The notes: generated by a model from the sequence alone, not told the origin. Counted from the stretch's first letter, positions 42,028 through 52,159 are shown. The stretch is DNA of 61,644 nucleotides from Photobacterium rosenbergii (GCF_003026455.1 NZ_PYMB01000024.1:1-61644), one strand, 5' to 3'. Numbers and translations: made by a program.

Positions 42028-44598
42028 GTGACAATAAAAGGCATAGAAAAACACACCCCTATGATGCAACAGTATTTGCGGATCAAAGCAGAGAATCCGG
42101 AAGTCTTGCTGTTCTATCGGATGGGTGATTTCTACGAACTATTTTTTGATGACGCCAAGCAGGCTTCGCAACTACTGGATATCTCTTTAACCAAGCGCGG
42201 CTCATCCAATGGCAACCCGATCCCGATGGCCGGTGTGCCCTACCATGCGGTAGAAGGCTACCTTGCCCGCCTTGTCCAGCAGGGGGTGTCTGTTGCTATC
42301 TGTGAGCAAGTGGGTGATCCGGCAACCAGCAAAGGACCGGTTGAGCGCAAGGTGGTACGAATTATCACCCCGGGAACAGTCAGTGACGAAGCGCTATTGA
42401 GCGAGCGTCAAGACAACCTGATTGCAGCTATCTACCATGAAGGCAGCAAGTTCGGTTACGCCACACTGGATATTACCTCGGGCCGTTTTATGCTGACCGA
42501 GCCAGAAACCGAAGAAGCGATGCAGGCCGAGCTGCAGCGCACCAGCCCTGCTGAATTGCTCTACCCGGAAGATTTCGACCTACCAGGGTTATTCCACGGT
42601 ATGAAAGGGGCCCGTCGCCGCCCGGTGTGGGAATTCGATCTCGATACCGCACGCCAACAGCTGACCATGCAGTTCGGAACCCGTGACCTAGTCGGTTTTG
42701 GTGTCGAGCAAGCCGAACATGGCCTTTGCGCTGCTGGTTGCCTGATGCAATATGTCAAAGACACCCAACGTACTGCGCTGCCACATATCCGTGCCATTAC
42801 CCTGGACACCAAAGATCACTCAGTGATCCTTGATGCTGCGACCCGCCGTAACCTTGAGTTGACCCAGAATCTCGCCGGGGGCTTCGATAACACCCTCGCC
42901 TCGGTACTGGATCAGACCGCAACGCCGATGGGCAGCCGCTTGCTCAAGCGCTGGCTGCACCAGCCAATCCGCGACCGCCAACAGCTTAACGGCCGCCTGG
43001 ATGCTATTACCTCTTTCAAGGATACCGGCCTGTTTTTGGATATCGCAGGGGTATTGCGCCATATGGGCGACCTCGAGCGTATCCTTGCCCGCTTGGCCCT
43101 GCGCTCAGCACGTCCCCGTGACCTTGCCCGCATGCGCACCGCACTTCAGCACTTGCCTGAGCTGGCTGAGATGCTGGGTGAAATCGACCAACGCCGTATC
43201 GGTGAGCTGGCCGGCCTTGCAGCACCGATGGACGAGTTGTGCGAACTGCTTGAGCGAGCGATTATCGAAAACCCACCAGTGGTGATCCGTGACGGTGGCG
43301 TACTGGCGCCGGGCTACAATGCCGAGCTGGACGAATGGCGCGATTTGGCCGACGGTGCCACCAAATTCCTTGAAGAGCTGGAAGCCAACGAACGTGAACG
43401 CCATGACATCGACAGCCTGAAAGTCGGTTTCAACAATGTCCACGGCTTTTATATCCAGGTCAGCCGCGGCCAGAGCCACTTGGTACCAAGCCACTATGTG
43501 CGCCGCCAGACGCTGAAGAATGCCGAGCGCTACATTATCCCCGAGCTCAAAGAGCACGAGGACAAGGTCCTCAACTCCAAATCAAAAGCCTTGGCACTAG
43601 AGAAAAAACTATGGGAAGAGCTGTTTGATCTGCTGTTACCACACCTAGAGCAGCTACAAAATGCCGCAGCCGCTATCTCAGAGCTCGACGTGCTAGCGAA
43701 CTTGGCCGAGCGTGCCGATACCCTGAACTACTGCCGTCCGGAGTTGACGGAAACGACCGGTATTGAAATCACTGCAGGCCGCCACCCTGTGGTCGAGCAG
43801 GTATTGAGCGAACCGTTTATCGCTAACCCAATCTCGCTCCACCATGATCGCCGGATGTTGATCATTACCGGCCCGAATATGGGCGGTAAGTCGACCTACA
43901 TGCGCCAAACAGCATTGATCGCCCTATTGGCCCATGTAGGTTCTTTTGTCCCGGCCGAAGCCGTTAAGATCGGTCCGCTGGATCGGATCTTTACCCGTAT
44001 CGGTGCTTCTGACGACTTGGCGTCAGGCCGTTCGACTTTCATGGTAGAAATGACCGAAACCGCCAATATCCTGCATAATGCAACGCAAAATAGCCTGGTT
44101 TTGATGGATGAGATCGGCCGTGGCACCAGTACCTATGACGGCTTGTCGCTGGCTTGGGCCAGTGCCGAGTGGCTAGCAGACAAGATCTCTGCCATGACGC
44201 TTTTCGCCACCCACTACTTCGAGTTAACTGAACTGCCATCGCTGATAGATGGGCTTGCCAATGTCCACCTCGATGCAGTGGAGCACGGTGACGAGATTGC
44301 CTTCATGCATGCGGTACAAGAAGGCGCAGCCAGCAAGTCTTACGGCTTGGCAGTCGCAAGCCTGGCCGGGGTACCCAAATCGGTGATCAAGCGTGCTAAG
44401 TTCAAGCTTCAGCAACTCGAAGCCAGCGGCCACCAGCAGGCCGTTGCACCCGCGAGCCAAGCTCCAGTTGCCGAGCAACAATTGAGCCTGCTGCCGGAGC
44501 CAAGTGAGGTTGAGGAAGCCCTAGCCCGTATCAACCCGGATGAAATGACACCACGCCAAGCCCTTGACGAGTTGTACCGCCTGAAAGCCTTGATGTAA
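42028..44598 (+). CDS. mutS: DNA mismatch repair protein MutS
   Basis: MutS finds base mismatches and recruits MutL. From GTG 42028 the product has 856 residues, matching E. coli MutS (853). The mismatch-reading Phe-x-Glu is in YRMGDFYELFF near residue 35; Walker A GPNMGGKSTYMRQ lies near residue 615, followed by the DEIGRGTST Walker B. The C-terminal QLSLL is a clamp-binding motif. The frame stays open for 105 codons upstream, but the MutS family starts just before HTPMMQQY, so GTG 42028 is preferred. Confidence 0.95.
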   Translation: MTIKGIEKHTPMMQQYLRIKAENPEVLLFYRMGDFYELFFDDAKQASQLLDISLTKRGSSNGNPIPMAGVPYHAVEGYLARLVQQGVSVAICEQVGDPATSKGPVERKVVRIITPGTVSDEALLSERQDNLIAAIYHEGSKFGYATLDITSGRFMLTEPETEEAMQAELQRTSPAELLYPEDFDLPGLFHGMKGARRRPVWEFDLDTARQQLTMQFGTRDLVGFGVEQAEHGLCAAGCLMQYVKDTQRTALPHIRAITLDTKDHSVILDAATRRNLELTQNLAGGFDNTLASVLDQTATPMGSRLLKRWLHQPIRDRQQLNGRLDAITSFKDTGLFLDIAGVLRHMGDLERILARLALRSARPRDLARMRTALQHLPELAEMLGEIDQRRIGELAGLAAPMDELCELLERAIIENPPVVIRDGGVLAPGYNAELDEWRDLADGATKFLEELEANERERHDIDSLKVGFNNVHGFYIQVSRGQSHLVPSHYVRRQTLKNAERYIIPELKEHEDKVLNSKSKALALEKKLWEELFDLLLPHLEQLQNAAAAISELDVLANLAERADTLNYCRPELTETTGIEITAGRHPVVEQVLSEPFIANPISLHHDRRMLIITGPNMGGKSTYMRQTALIALLAHVGSFVPAEAVKIGPLDRIFTRIGASDDLASGRSTFMVEMTETANILHNATQNSLVLMDEIGRGTSTYDGLSLAWASAEWLADKISAMTLFATHYFELTELPSLIDGLANVHLDAVEHGDEIAFMHAVQEGAASKSYGLAVASLAGVPKSVIKRAKFKLQQLEASGHQQAVAPASQAPVAEQQLSLLPEPSEVEEALARINPDEMTPRQALDELYRLKALM

Positions 44599-44625
44599 TT
44601 GGGCTATTGGCTAAGCAAGGTAATA

Positions 44626-44653
44626 AAAAGGGATGCCGTTGGCATCCCTTTTT
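44626..44653. terminator. Bidirectional terminator between mutS and rpoS
   Basis: A 12-bp stem (44626-44637 with 44641-44652), GTT loop, A's and T's on the two sides. Confidence 0.9.
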
Positions 44654-44694
44654 GCAATTACCGGTAAAAGTGTGGAATAAAAGAATCCGGCTTT

Positions 44695-45687
44695 CTACAT
44701 TTGTTCCTGGTTGAACAGCGACTCAATACTCAGCCCTTGGTGGGTCAGCATATCGCGCAATCGACGCAGGCCTTCAACCTGGATCTGGCGAACTCTTTCC
44801 CGTGTCAGGCCAATCTCGCGGCCAACATCTTCCAGTGTCGATGCTTCATAGCCAAGTAGGCCAAAGCGGCGGGCCAACACTTCGCGCTGTTTCGGGTTGA
44901 GCTCCTGTAACCAATGGACGATGGATGTTTTGATATCATCATCTTGGGTTGACGTTTCCGGGCCACCACTTTTTTCATCAGGGATGATATCCAGCAGGGC
45001 TTTTTCCGAGTCGCCACCAATAGGGTTATCTACCGAGCCAACACGCTCATTAAGGCGGAGCATCCGGTTTACATCATCTACGGATTTATCCAGCTTGAGT
45101 GCAATATCTTCCGCCGTCGGTTCATGGTCCAGCTTCTGTGCCAGCTCACGGGCAGTACGGAGGTAAACATTAAGCTCTTTGACGACATGGATTGGTAGGC
45201 GGATTGTCCGGGTTTGGTTCATGATAGCCCGCTCAATCGTCTGGCGGATCCACCACGTTGCATAGGTTGAAAAACGGAAACCGCGCTCCGGATCGAACTT
45301 CTCTACCGCACGGATCAAACCCAGATTGCCTTCTTCGACTAAGTCGAGCAAAGCCAAACCACGGTTACTGTAACGGCGTGAAATTTTAACCACCAAGCGG
45401 AGGTTACTTTCGATCATTCGCTTGCGGGCAACTTCGTCGCCCCGCAGTGCACGGCGGGCGTAGAGGACTTCTTCCTCTGCGGTTAGCAAGGGTGAAAAAC
45501 CAATTTCACCGAGGTAGAGTTGGGTCGCGTCCAGAGCTTTCTGCGTAGCCCCGTATTGCGACATATCGACATCATCATCGCTAGCACTAACATCTTCAGT
45601 TTTGGCTTCGACAGTTGCGGAATCAGCTTCCATTTCTTCTTCAAAATCAAAATCTTCGATGTCTGCAGCAGTATTGCTTCCACTCAT
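44695..45687 (-). CDS. rpoS: RNA polymerase sigma factor RpoS (sigma-38)
   Basis: RpoS directs transcription in stationary phase and general stress. From ATG 45687 (GGGAGG site 5 bases upstream) it has 330 residues: an acidic N-terminal extension, region 1.2 (TQLYLGEIGFSPLL), region 2 with RFSTYATWWIRQTIERAI, region 3, and region 4 with GLTRERVRQIQVEGLRRL. In E. coli the main rpoS promoter lies inside nlpD; nlpD is directly upstream here too. Confidence 0.97.
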   Translation of the reverse strand: MSGSNTAADIEDFDFEEEMEADSATVEAKTEDVSASDDDVDMSQYGATQKALDATQLYLGEIGFSPLLTAEEEVLYARRALRGDEVARKRMIESNLRLVVKISRRYSNRGLALLDLVEEGNLGLIRAVEKFDPERGFRFSTYATWWIRQTIERAIMNQTRTIRLPIHVVKELNVYLRTARELAQKLDHEPTAEDIALKLDKSVDDVNRMLRLNERVGSVDNPIGGDSEKALLDIIPDEKSGGPETSTQDDDIKTSIVHWLQELNPKQREVLARRFGLLGYEASTLEDVGREIGLTRERVRQIQVEGLRRLRDMLTHQGLSIESLFNQEQM

Positions 45688-45744
45688 AGCGCCTCCCAGA
45701 TGGCGAGTTAGCAAGACATTACAACTTTAACTATGCCATGTTGT

Positions 45745-46704
45745 CTATCGTGGTAAATAACGCATAGGATCTACGGATTTACCTTTGTAACGGATCTCAA
45801 AATGCAGCTTCACTGTATTTGTGCCCGAGCTTCCCATTGAAGCAATTTTCTGGCCAACCGATACCTTTTGCTGCTCCTTCACATAAACCTGGTCGTTATG
45901 GGCATAGGCACTGAGGTAATCATCGTTGTGCTTGATAATGACCAAATTACCGTACCCGCGGAGCGCATTTCCGGCATAGACCACCACCCCATTTGCTGAT
46001 GCATTGACAGCTTGTCCACGCTGCCCGGCGATGTCGATACCTTTGTTGCCATTCTCCGAGTTGGAGAACTTAGCAATTACACGCCCCTTTGACGGCCAAG
46101 TCCACTTAGCCACTTTGGTGTTGCTAGGTTGCGGCTTAGATGTAACAACTTTGTTACTTTTGGTTTTTTGAGAGTACTCTTTTGTGGGAGCCTGATCAAC
46201 ATTTTTATTGGCGGCTTTTTGCTCGTTTTGTTTTTGAGACACTGCAGTCTGAGCCGGTTTCTGGGAGGCCGGTTGAGTAGCAGTCTGAGCTGTTGCCGCA
46301 GGTTTTGGCTGAGCCGGTTTTGAGTTCGTTGTTTTTGTTGAAGATTTAGCAGCTGGCGCCGGAGCGACTGCAGCCGGGGCTACCCGTCCATACTTCGGGG
46401 CGACATACTTCGGCCGCCATAGCTGCAACTTTTGACCGGGAAAAATGGTATAAGGCTTCGACAATTTATTACTTGCAATAATATCGTCGACATCACGACC
46501 GGTAATGTAGGAGATAAAATACAAGGTATCGCCTTTTTGCACTTCATAGTAGCTCCCACGGTAGCTACCGCGCTCAAGGCTGTTGTAGTCTTTGCCCAGG
46601 CTCATCACCGGCGCAGGGCTATGGTTACTACAGCCAGACAGCATCAAGCCGGCAACTAACGCTGCCAGCTTCCACGTCCTTGCTGAAGGCAACATCCCTA
46701 CCAT
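45745..46704 (-). CDS. nlpD: Murein hydrolase activator NlpD
   Basis: NlpD is an outer-membrane lipoprotein that activates the amidase AmiC at the septum. The 319-residue product has a lipoprotein signal (LSGC, Cys25), a LysM domain (about 50-100, VQKGDTLYFISYITGRDVDDI), a long Pro/Ala/Lys/Gln-rich linker, and a C-terminal M23 domain (about 205-315). The first zinc His of M23 enzymes is replaced (NKGID instead of HxGxD), so the domain is a non-enzymatic activator, as in the family. Internal start sites for rpoS transcription are likely. Confidence 0.95.
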   Translation of the reverse strand: MVGMLPSARTWKLAALVAGLMLSGCSNHSPAPVMSLGKDYNSLERGSYRGSYYEVQKGDTLYFISYITGRDVDDIIASNKLSKPYTIFPGQKLQLWRPKYVAPKYGRVAPAAVAPAPAAKSSTKTTNSKPAQPKPAATAQTATQPASQKPAQTAVSQKQNEQKAANKNVDQAPTKEYSQKTKSNKVVTSKPQPSNTKVAKWTWPSKGRVIAKFSNSENGNKGIDIAGQRGQAVNASANGVVVYAGNALRGYGNLVIIKHNDDYLSAYAHNDQVYVKEQQKVSVGQKIASMGSSGTNTVKLHFEIRYKGKSVDPMRYLPR

Positions 46705-46709
46705 ATAAC

Positions 46710-47339
46710 CTAGGCCAACTCCCCGGCGACAAGCGGAACAAAACGCACGGCTTCAATATCACGGTAAGCAAAGCGATCCCCCTCGCGGATAATCACTTTC
46801 AGTACCTGCGAATGCTCACCAACAGGGATGACCAAGCGACCACCGTCGGCTAATTGCGTTAATAATTCAACAGGGATCTCAGCCGCTGCAGCAGTCACGA
46901 TAATAGCATCGAACGGGCCTTTGCCAGCCCACCCGCGCCAGCCGTCACTGTGCTTAGTCGAAACATTATGTAACTCAAGCTGCTTCAAACGGCGCTTGGC
47001 CTGCCATTGCAATGCCTTGATCCGCTCAACGGAATAAACGTGGTTAACCAAATGTGCCAGCACTGCTGTCTGGTAGCCCGAGCCCGTCCCAATTTCAAGG
47101 ATCCTTGAGTCAGGTGATAGCGCCATTAACTCCGTCATCTTGGCAACAATATACGGCTGCGAGATCGTCTGCCCACTGCCAATAGGCAGAGCATTATTCT
47201 CATAAGCTTTGTGTGACAGCGCTTCATCGATAAATCGCTCCCGCGGGACAGATGCCATGGCCTGAAGCACCTTCTCATCTTTGATTCCCTGCCGGCGCAA
47301 ATAGTTCAGCAAAAGCGTCCGCTCGTCCACATAGCGCAT
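46710..47339 (-). CDS. pcm: Protein-L-isoaspartate O-methyltransferase
   Basis: Pcm repairs isoaspartyl damage in ageing proteins using S-adenosylmethionine. The 209-residue product has PRERFIDEAL, SQPYIVAKMTEL and the SAM motif ILEIGTGSGYQTAVLA. It lies 5 bases after surE and 5 before nlpD, in the stationary-phase survival cluster surE-pcm-nlpD-rpoS. Confidence 0.97.
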   Translation of the reverse strand: MRYVDERTLLLNYLRRQGIKDEKVLQAMASVPRERFIDEALSHKAYENNALPIGSGQTISQPYIVAKMTELMALSPDSRILEIGTGSGYQTAVLAHLVNHVYSVERIKALQWQAKRRLKQLELHNVSTKHSDGWRGWAGKGPFDAIIVTAAAAEIPVELLTQLADGGRLVIPVGEHSQVLKVIIREGDRFAYRDIEAVRFVPLVAGELA

Positions 47340-47344
47340 TGCGA

Positions 47345-48091
47345 CTATTTCTCCTGTTGCTCAATCCAAGAGCCAAGCCCTGCCAGCGCATCATGCGCGG
47401 TAAGGTCGACCTGCAGTGGCGTTATCGATACACACTGCTGTTCAATAGCGTAAAAATCAGTACCTGGACCGGCATCCTGACAAGGGCCTGGAGGCCCCAA
47501 CCAATAGAGCTCCTTGCCCCGGGGATCGGTGCCTTTTACCATATTCTCAGCTCGGTGACGGGCACCAAGGCGGGTTACCTGCCAGTTCCCCAACTCAGAA
47601 TAAGCGACATCCGGTACGTTGATATTTAAAATTTTATTGCTAGGCAAGGGTGCTGACTGCATTTTTTGCAGTACTTGCTTCACCACTTGCGCCGCGGTAT
47701 CAAAATGTTGGTGCCCGACCAAGGAGACAGCTATCGCCGGCACGCCAAGGAAATGGCCTTCTGTTGCCGCCGCTACCGTACCGGAGTACAGCACATCATC
47801 ACCGAGGTTAGCACCATGGTTGATGCCGGCAACCACGACATCAGGACGGTCATCGAGCCATTCGTTTAGTGCAAAATGGACACAATCTGTCGGTGTCCCT
47901 TCCACTGAGATCCGCTGCTCACCTTCATGGCGGATCCGCAACGGGTTGTCCAAGGTCAATGAATTAGATGCCCCTGAGCGATTGCGATCTGGGGCAACGA
48001 CCGTTACCTCGCCAATTTCACTCAGGACAGCTGCCAAGGTGTTGATCCCCTCGGCAAAGATACCATCGTCGTTACTGATCAGAATTCGCAT
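47345..48091 (-). CDS. surE: 5'/3'-nucleotidase SurE
   Basis: SurE dephosphorylates nucleoside monophosphates and short polyphosphate. From ATG 48091 (MRILISNDDG) it has 248 residues with the metal-binding Asp pair in SNDDGIFAEGI and the SGTVAAATEG loop. GAAGGA precedes it. The start overlaps the end of truD by 20 bases; the longer open frame upstream belongs to truD in another frame. Confidence 0.97.
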   Translation of the reverse strand: MRILISNDDGIFAEGINTLAAVLSEIGEVTVVAPDRNRSGASNSLTLDNPLRIRHEGEQRISVEGTPTDCVHFALNEWLDDRPDVVVAGINHGANLGDDVLYSGTVAAATEGHFLGVPAIAVSLVGHQHFDTAAQVVKQVLQKMQSAPLPSNKILNINVPDVAYSELGNWQVTRLGARHRAENMVKGTDPRGKELYWLGPPGPCQDAGPGTDFYAIEQQCVSITPLQVDLTAHDALAGLGSWIEQQEK

Positions 48092-49136
48092 CGTGTCCTT
48101 CCTGTTGTTGCAGCTCAACCATGAGCTCGCGAACCACCGCAGTGGCAAAACAGCCCGCCGGTAGGGCAAAAGAAACGGTTACCGTATCGCCATCTTGCTG
48201 CCAGGCCATGTCCTGCGGTTTAAGTAGCAATGGACGGCGTTCATGACGCATGCGGTTGTCTCGAACTAGCTTCAGTAGATGCGGCTCTTGCTCGGCAATA
48301 GCCATTTCAAACGCTTCCGCCTGGCCGCTGGTCGGCAGGGCATTATCCCCCATCATTGGCGCTGTGATAGAAGCCGTGCCGTTATCTACGGCTTGCTGCC
48401 ACTGGGCAATATCAGCCTCAACCAAACGATCGCGATCATCACCCTCGACGTCCAGCAGGTCGCCATCCATAACAGTATGGACAGTGTGCTGTTCGATACG
48501 GGCAGACAAAATTAAATTAAACATCCATGAGCGCGCCGCAGACAGGTAGAAGCTACGCTTGCTCTTGTCGCGCACACGAAATTCGTCATTACCCCAGGCA
48601 CGGGCCTTGGTGACATTGTTACCGCCATGACCAAAACGCTGTTCGCCGAAGTAGTTCGGGACACCGAGCTGCTGTACCTGAGCAAGCCGGGCTAACACAT
48701 CCTCTGGCTGGTCAAGCTCGCGCAACGTCAGTTGGAACCAGTTGCCGCTCAAATCACCCGGACGGAGCTTTTTATCATGGCGTGCAGTTTCAAGCACTTC
48801 AACACCCGGGTGCTCAGCCACAAACTGTGCCAAGTCAGGGTCAGGCTTGCCCGGTAAATGAACGCTGAGCCATTGCTCGGTCACCGCGTGACGGTCTTTC
48901 AAGCCAGCCCAACTGACATCACGTGATTTCACACCACAGGCTTTAGCTAGCTCATTGACGACATATTTGGTGTTTTCACCGGTTTTACGGATCTTCACCA
49001 TAAAATGCTCGCCCACACCGGCAAACTCAAAGCCAAGGTTTTCCTTTACTACAAAATCTTCAGGCTCAACCTTAATGCGGCCCTGACAGCTTGGTTTTCC
49101 ATACAACCAGCTGAAGTTGTCCATTACCGTAGACAT
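48072..49136 (-). CDS. truD: tRNA pseudouridine(13) synthase TruD
   Basis: TruD makes pseudouridine at position 13 of tRNA-Glu. The 354-residue product has the catalytic Asp81 in GLKDRHAVTEQW and the EQRFGHGGNNV motif typical of the family. ATG 49136 is used; ATG 49124 (MDNFSWLYG) is equally possible. It overlaps surE by 20 bases, implying translational coupling. Confidence 0.96.
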   Translation of the reverse strand: MSTVMDNFSWLYGKPSCQGRIKVEPEDFVVKENLGFEFAGVGEHFMVKIRKTGENTKYVVNELAKACGVKSRDVSWAGLKDRHAVTEQWLSVHLPGKPDPDLAQFVAEHPGVEVLETARHDKKLRPGDLSGNWFQLTLRELDQPEDVLARLAQVQQLGVPNYFGEQRFGHGGNNVTKARAWGNDEFRVRDKSKRSFYLSAARSWMFNLILSARIEQHTVHTVMDGDLLDVEGDDRDRLVEADIAQWQQAVDNGTASITAPMMGDNALPTSGQAEAFEMAIAEQEPHLLKLVRDNRMRHERRPLLLKPQDMAWQQDGDTVTVSFALPAGCFATAVVRELMVELQQQEGHDANSDQ

Positions 49137-49200
49137 AAATTACACCATTCTTTAGCAGCATCGAGATGCCAGAAGGCAAGGCTATATCGCCCTACCCGAT

Positions 49201-49677
49201 TTATTCTTTGTTGATCAGCACAACCGCTTCACAGGCAATGCCTTCTTTACGCCCGGTAAAACCTAGACGCTCCGAGGTGGTCGCTTTGACATTGACATTC
49301 TCAATATCCGTTTCCAAATCCTCGGCGATAGCCTGGCACATTGCATCAATGTGCGGTGCCATTTTAGGGGCCTGGGCAATAATGGTGACATCCACGTTAC
49401 CTAAGGTGTAGCCTTTCGCTTTAACTTTACGATATACATCGCGCAGCAGCATACGGCTGTCAGCCCCTTCCCACTCCGCATCGGTATCAGGGAAGTGACG
49501 GCCAATATCACCCGCACCAATCGCTCCCAACAAGGCGTCGCAAACTGCATGCAGCGCGACATCACCGTCAGAATGCGCAATCAGGCCCTGTTCGTAAGGA
49601 ATAGCAATGCCTCCGATAATTACCGGCCCTTCGCCACCAAATTTATGCACGTCAAAACCGTGTCCAATTCGCATCAT
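49201..49677 (-). CDS. ispF: 2-C-methyl-D-erythritol 2,4-cyclodiphosphate synthase
   Basis: IspF closes the ring of the MEP-pathway intermediate. The 158-residue product has the metal site DVHKFG near residue 9 and HSDGDVALHAVCDALLGA, plus the conserved IGRHFPDTD. Its start overlaps the ispD stop by 4 bases. Confidence 0.97.
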   Translation of the reverse strand: MMRIGHGFDVHKFGGEGPVIIGGIAIPYEQGLIAHSDGDVALHAVCDALLGAIGAGDIGRHFPDTDAEWEGADSRMLLRDVYRKVKAKGYTLGNVDVTIIAQAPKMAPHIDAMCQAIAEDLETDIENVNVKATTSERLGFTGRKEGIACEAVVLINKE

Positions 49678-50372
49678 TGCTCTTCCTTCAATAAGTGTTG
49701 CAGATAAAATTCCGCGATAGCGAGATCTTCCGGTTGGGTCACCTTCAGATTATCAGCCCGCCCCGCCACTAGCTTAGGTGCCATACCACAATGCTCCAAG
49801 GCCGATGCTTCATCGGTCACGACCGCCCCATCAGCCAGTGCTTTTTCCAGTGCTTGCTTCAACTGGCCCGCCCTGAACATCTGTGGCGTCAAGGCATGCC
49901 AAAGGTCGCTGCGTTCAACCGTCACCGCGATAGCTTGCTGACCATTGCCGCGCTTCATGGTATCGCGCACTGGCGCTGCCAAGATAGCGCCATAATCGCT
50001 ATCCTGTGCTTCATCAATCAACCTTTGCAGGTCCTGCTGGCGCAAACATGGGCGAGCGGCGTCATGAACCAGCACCCAAGCACTAGGATCATCAATAGCT
50101 GCCAAGCCAGAAAAGACAGAGTCAGCGCGCTCGGCGCCACCGTCAACACGGGTAACCCTTGGGTTCTCCGCCAACGACAAGGTTGGGAAGTATGGGTCCT
50201 GCTCGCTAATAGCAACAACGACGCGCTCTATCATCGGATGCTGCAATAAACGGTCAATGGTATGTTCGAGAATCGTCTTGCCAGCAATGTGCAAGTACTG
50301 TTTCGGTCGGTCAGCAGCCATCCGGCTACCGACGCCAGCAGCCGGAACGACTGCGATCATTTTATCTTTCAT
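49674..50372 (-). CDS. ispD: 2-C-methyl-D-erythritol 4-phosphate cytidylyltransferase
   Basis: IspD activates MEP with CTP in isoprenoid synthesis. From ATG 50372 (MKDKMIAVVPAAGVGSRM) the product has 232 residues with the nucleotide-binding AAGVGSRM loop, VHDAARPC and TDEASALE. A TTG three codons earlier overlaps the ftsB stop and is less likely. ftsB-ispD-ispF is a conserved operon. Confidence 0.96.
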   Translation of the reverse strand: MKDKMIAVVPAAGVGSRMAADRPKQYLHIAGKTILEHTIDRLLQHPMIERVVVAISEQDPYFPTLSLAENPRVTRVDGGAERADSVFSGLAAIDDPSAWVLVHDAARPCLRQQDLQRLIDEAQDSDYGAILAAPVRDTMKRGNGQQAIAVTVERSDLWHALTPQMFRAGQLKQALEKALADGAVVTDEASALEHCGMAPKLVAGRADNLKVTQPEDLAIAEFYLQHLLKEEQ

Positions 50373-50377
50373 GGAAT

Positions 50378-50650
50378 TCAATCACTGACAATGCGGAAAA
50401 AGGTCTCACCCGTTCCGATCATACCCAGCTCGTTACGGGCCCGCTCTTCGATAGCTTCCTGACCACGGTGCAAGTCATGAATTTCGAAATACATCTGCTG
50501 GTTACGTTGAACCAATTCGGCGTTGGCCTGTTGCTGCACCGCAACATTATCACGCACCGCAAGGTAGTCGGCCATGCCGTTTTTGCCGAGCCAGAAGTCA
50601 TATTGTAACCAGCCGAGGATTGCCAGCAGCAGGAGGTTTAACAATCGCAT
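50378..50650 (-). CDS. ftsB: Cell division protein FtsB
   Basis: FtsB forms the FtsQLB complex that licenses septal peptidoglycan synthesis. The 90-residue product has a short cytoplasmic end, one membrane helix (about 3-20) and a periplasmic coiled coil (about 30-70) ending EERARNELGMIGTGETFFRIV, the signature of the family. Confidence 0.95.
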   Translation of the reverse strand: MRLLNLLLLAILGWLQYDFWLGKNGMADYLAVRDNVAVQQQANAELVQRNQQMYFEIHDLHRGQEAIEERARNELGMIGTGETFFRIVSD

Positions 50651-50794
50651 TGCGCCCTCTTGGCAATGGTTAAGAAATTAATCTAATCATAACAGATTGA
50701 AACACAAAGACGTGTCAAGCCGCTGGTAATAATCCCATAAGTTGCACTCTGACACTAGGGGCTATAGGCCCCCAAGCCATCATTCGCCCATAAA

Positions 50795-50820
50795 AAAACC
50801 GCCCATGATGGGCGGTTTTT
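50795..50820 (-). terminator. Terminator after eno
   Basis: An 11-bp stem (50795-50805 with 50809-50819) with A-run on the left (T-run on the minus strand), 38 bases past the eno stop. It separates eno from ftsB. Confidence 0.9.
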
Positions 50821-50857
50821 AGTATCAGCTCGGGTTACCCCGATGCGCAGCTTTTAA

Positions 50858-52159
50858 TTAAGCTTGGCCTTTAACTTCTTTAAGACCGTTGTAAGGTGCT
50901 TTCTCACCTAGCGCTTCTTCGATACGGATTAGCTGGTTGTACTTAGCAACACGGTCAGAACGGCTCATAGAACCAGTCTTGATCTGGCCAGCAGCAGTAC
51001 CTACCGCTAGGTCAGCGATAGTTGCATCTTCAGTTTCACCAGAACGGTGAGAGATAACTGCAGTGTAACCAGCGTCTTTAGCCATCTTGATAGCAGCTAG
51101 AGTTTCAGTTAGAGAACCGATCTGGTTGAACTTGATAAGGATAGAGTTAGCAACGCCTTTCTCGATACCTTGAGCAAGAATCTTAGTGTTAGTAACGAAT
51201 AGATCGTCACCTACTAGCTGGATCTTGTCGCCTAGTAGTTCAGTCTGGTGCTTGAAGCCATCCCAGTCAGACTCGTCTAGACCGTCTTCGATAGAAACGA
51301 TTGGGTACTCAGCAACTAGGCCAGCTAGGTAGTGGTTGAACTCTTCAGAAGTGAAGATCTTACCTTCGCCTTTCATGTTGTAGTTGCCAGCTTCTTTGTC
51401 GAAGAACTCAGATGCTGCACAGTCCATAGCAAGAGTAACGTCTTTGCCTAGCTCGTAGCCAGCTAGCTCAACAGCTTCTTTGATTGCAGCTAGAGCAGCA
51501 GCGTTTGACTCTAGGTTAGGAGCAAAACCACCTTCGTCACCTACAGCAGTGCTCATGCCTTTAGACTTAAGAACTTTAGCTAGGTTGTGGAATACTTCAG
51601 CACCGATACGTAGACCTTCTTTAAGAGTCTTAGCGCCAACTGGCTGGATCATGAACTCTTGGATGTCAACGTTGTTATCAGCGTGCTCACCACCGTTGAT
51701 GATGTTCATCATTGGTAGAGGCATAGAGAACTGACCAGCAGTACCGTTTAGCTCAGCGATGTGCTCGTATAGAGGCATGCCTTTAGCTGCTGCAGCAGCT
51801 TTAGCGTTCGCTAGAGATACAGCTAGGATTGCGTTTGCACCGAAGTTAGACTTGTTTTCAGTGCCGTCTAGGTCAAGCATGATCTGGTCGATGTCAGCTT
51901 GTGCTTTAGCGTCTTTACCTACTAGAGCTTCCGCGATTGGGCCGTTCACAGCTTCAACAGCTTTAAGAACACCTTTACCTAGGAAACGAGACTTGTCACC
52001 GTCGCGTAGCTCAAGAGCTTCACGAGAACCAGTTGATGCACCAGATGGTGCAGCAGCCATACCTACGAAACCGCCTTCTAGGTGAACTTCAGCTTCTACA
52101 GTTGGGTTACCACGTGAGTCAATGATTTCACGACCTAGAACTTTAACGATCTTAGACAT
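50858..52159 (-). CDS. eno: Enolase
   Basis: Enolase interconverts 2-phosphoglycerate and phosphoenolpyruvate and, in E. coli, is part of the RNA degradosome. The 433-residue product has GREIIDSRGNPTVE, SGASTGSREALELRDGD and the signature LIKFNQIGSLTETL near residue 340. Codon use is extremely biased, as expected for one of the most abundant proteins. It lies 80 bases after pyrG with a terminator between. Confidence 0.98.
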   Translation of the reverse strand: MSKIVKVLGREIIDSRGNPTVEAEVHLEGGFVGMAAAPSGASTGSREALELRDGDKSRFLGKGVLKAVEAVNGPIAEALVGKDAKAQADIDQIMLDLDGTENKSNFGANAILAVSLANAKAAAAAKGMPLYEHIAELNGTAGQFSMPLPMMNIINGGEHADNNVDIQEFMIQPVGAKTLKEGLRIGAEVFHNLAKVLKSKGMSTAVGDEGGFAPNLESNAAALAAIKEAVELAGYELGKDVTLAMDCAASEFFDKEAGNYNMKGEGKIFTSEEFNHYLAGLVAEYPIVSIEDGLDESDWDGFKHQTELLGDKIQLVGDDLFVTNTKILAQGIEKGVANSILIKFNQIGSLTETLAAIKMAKDAGYTAVISHRSGETEDATIADLAVGTAAGQIKTGSMSRSDRVAKYNQLIRIEEALGEKAPYNGLKEVKGQA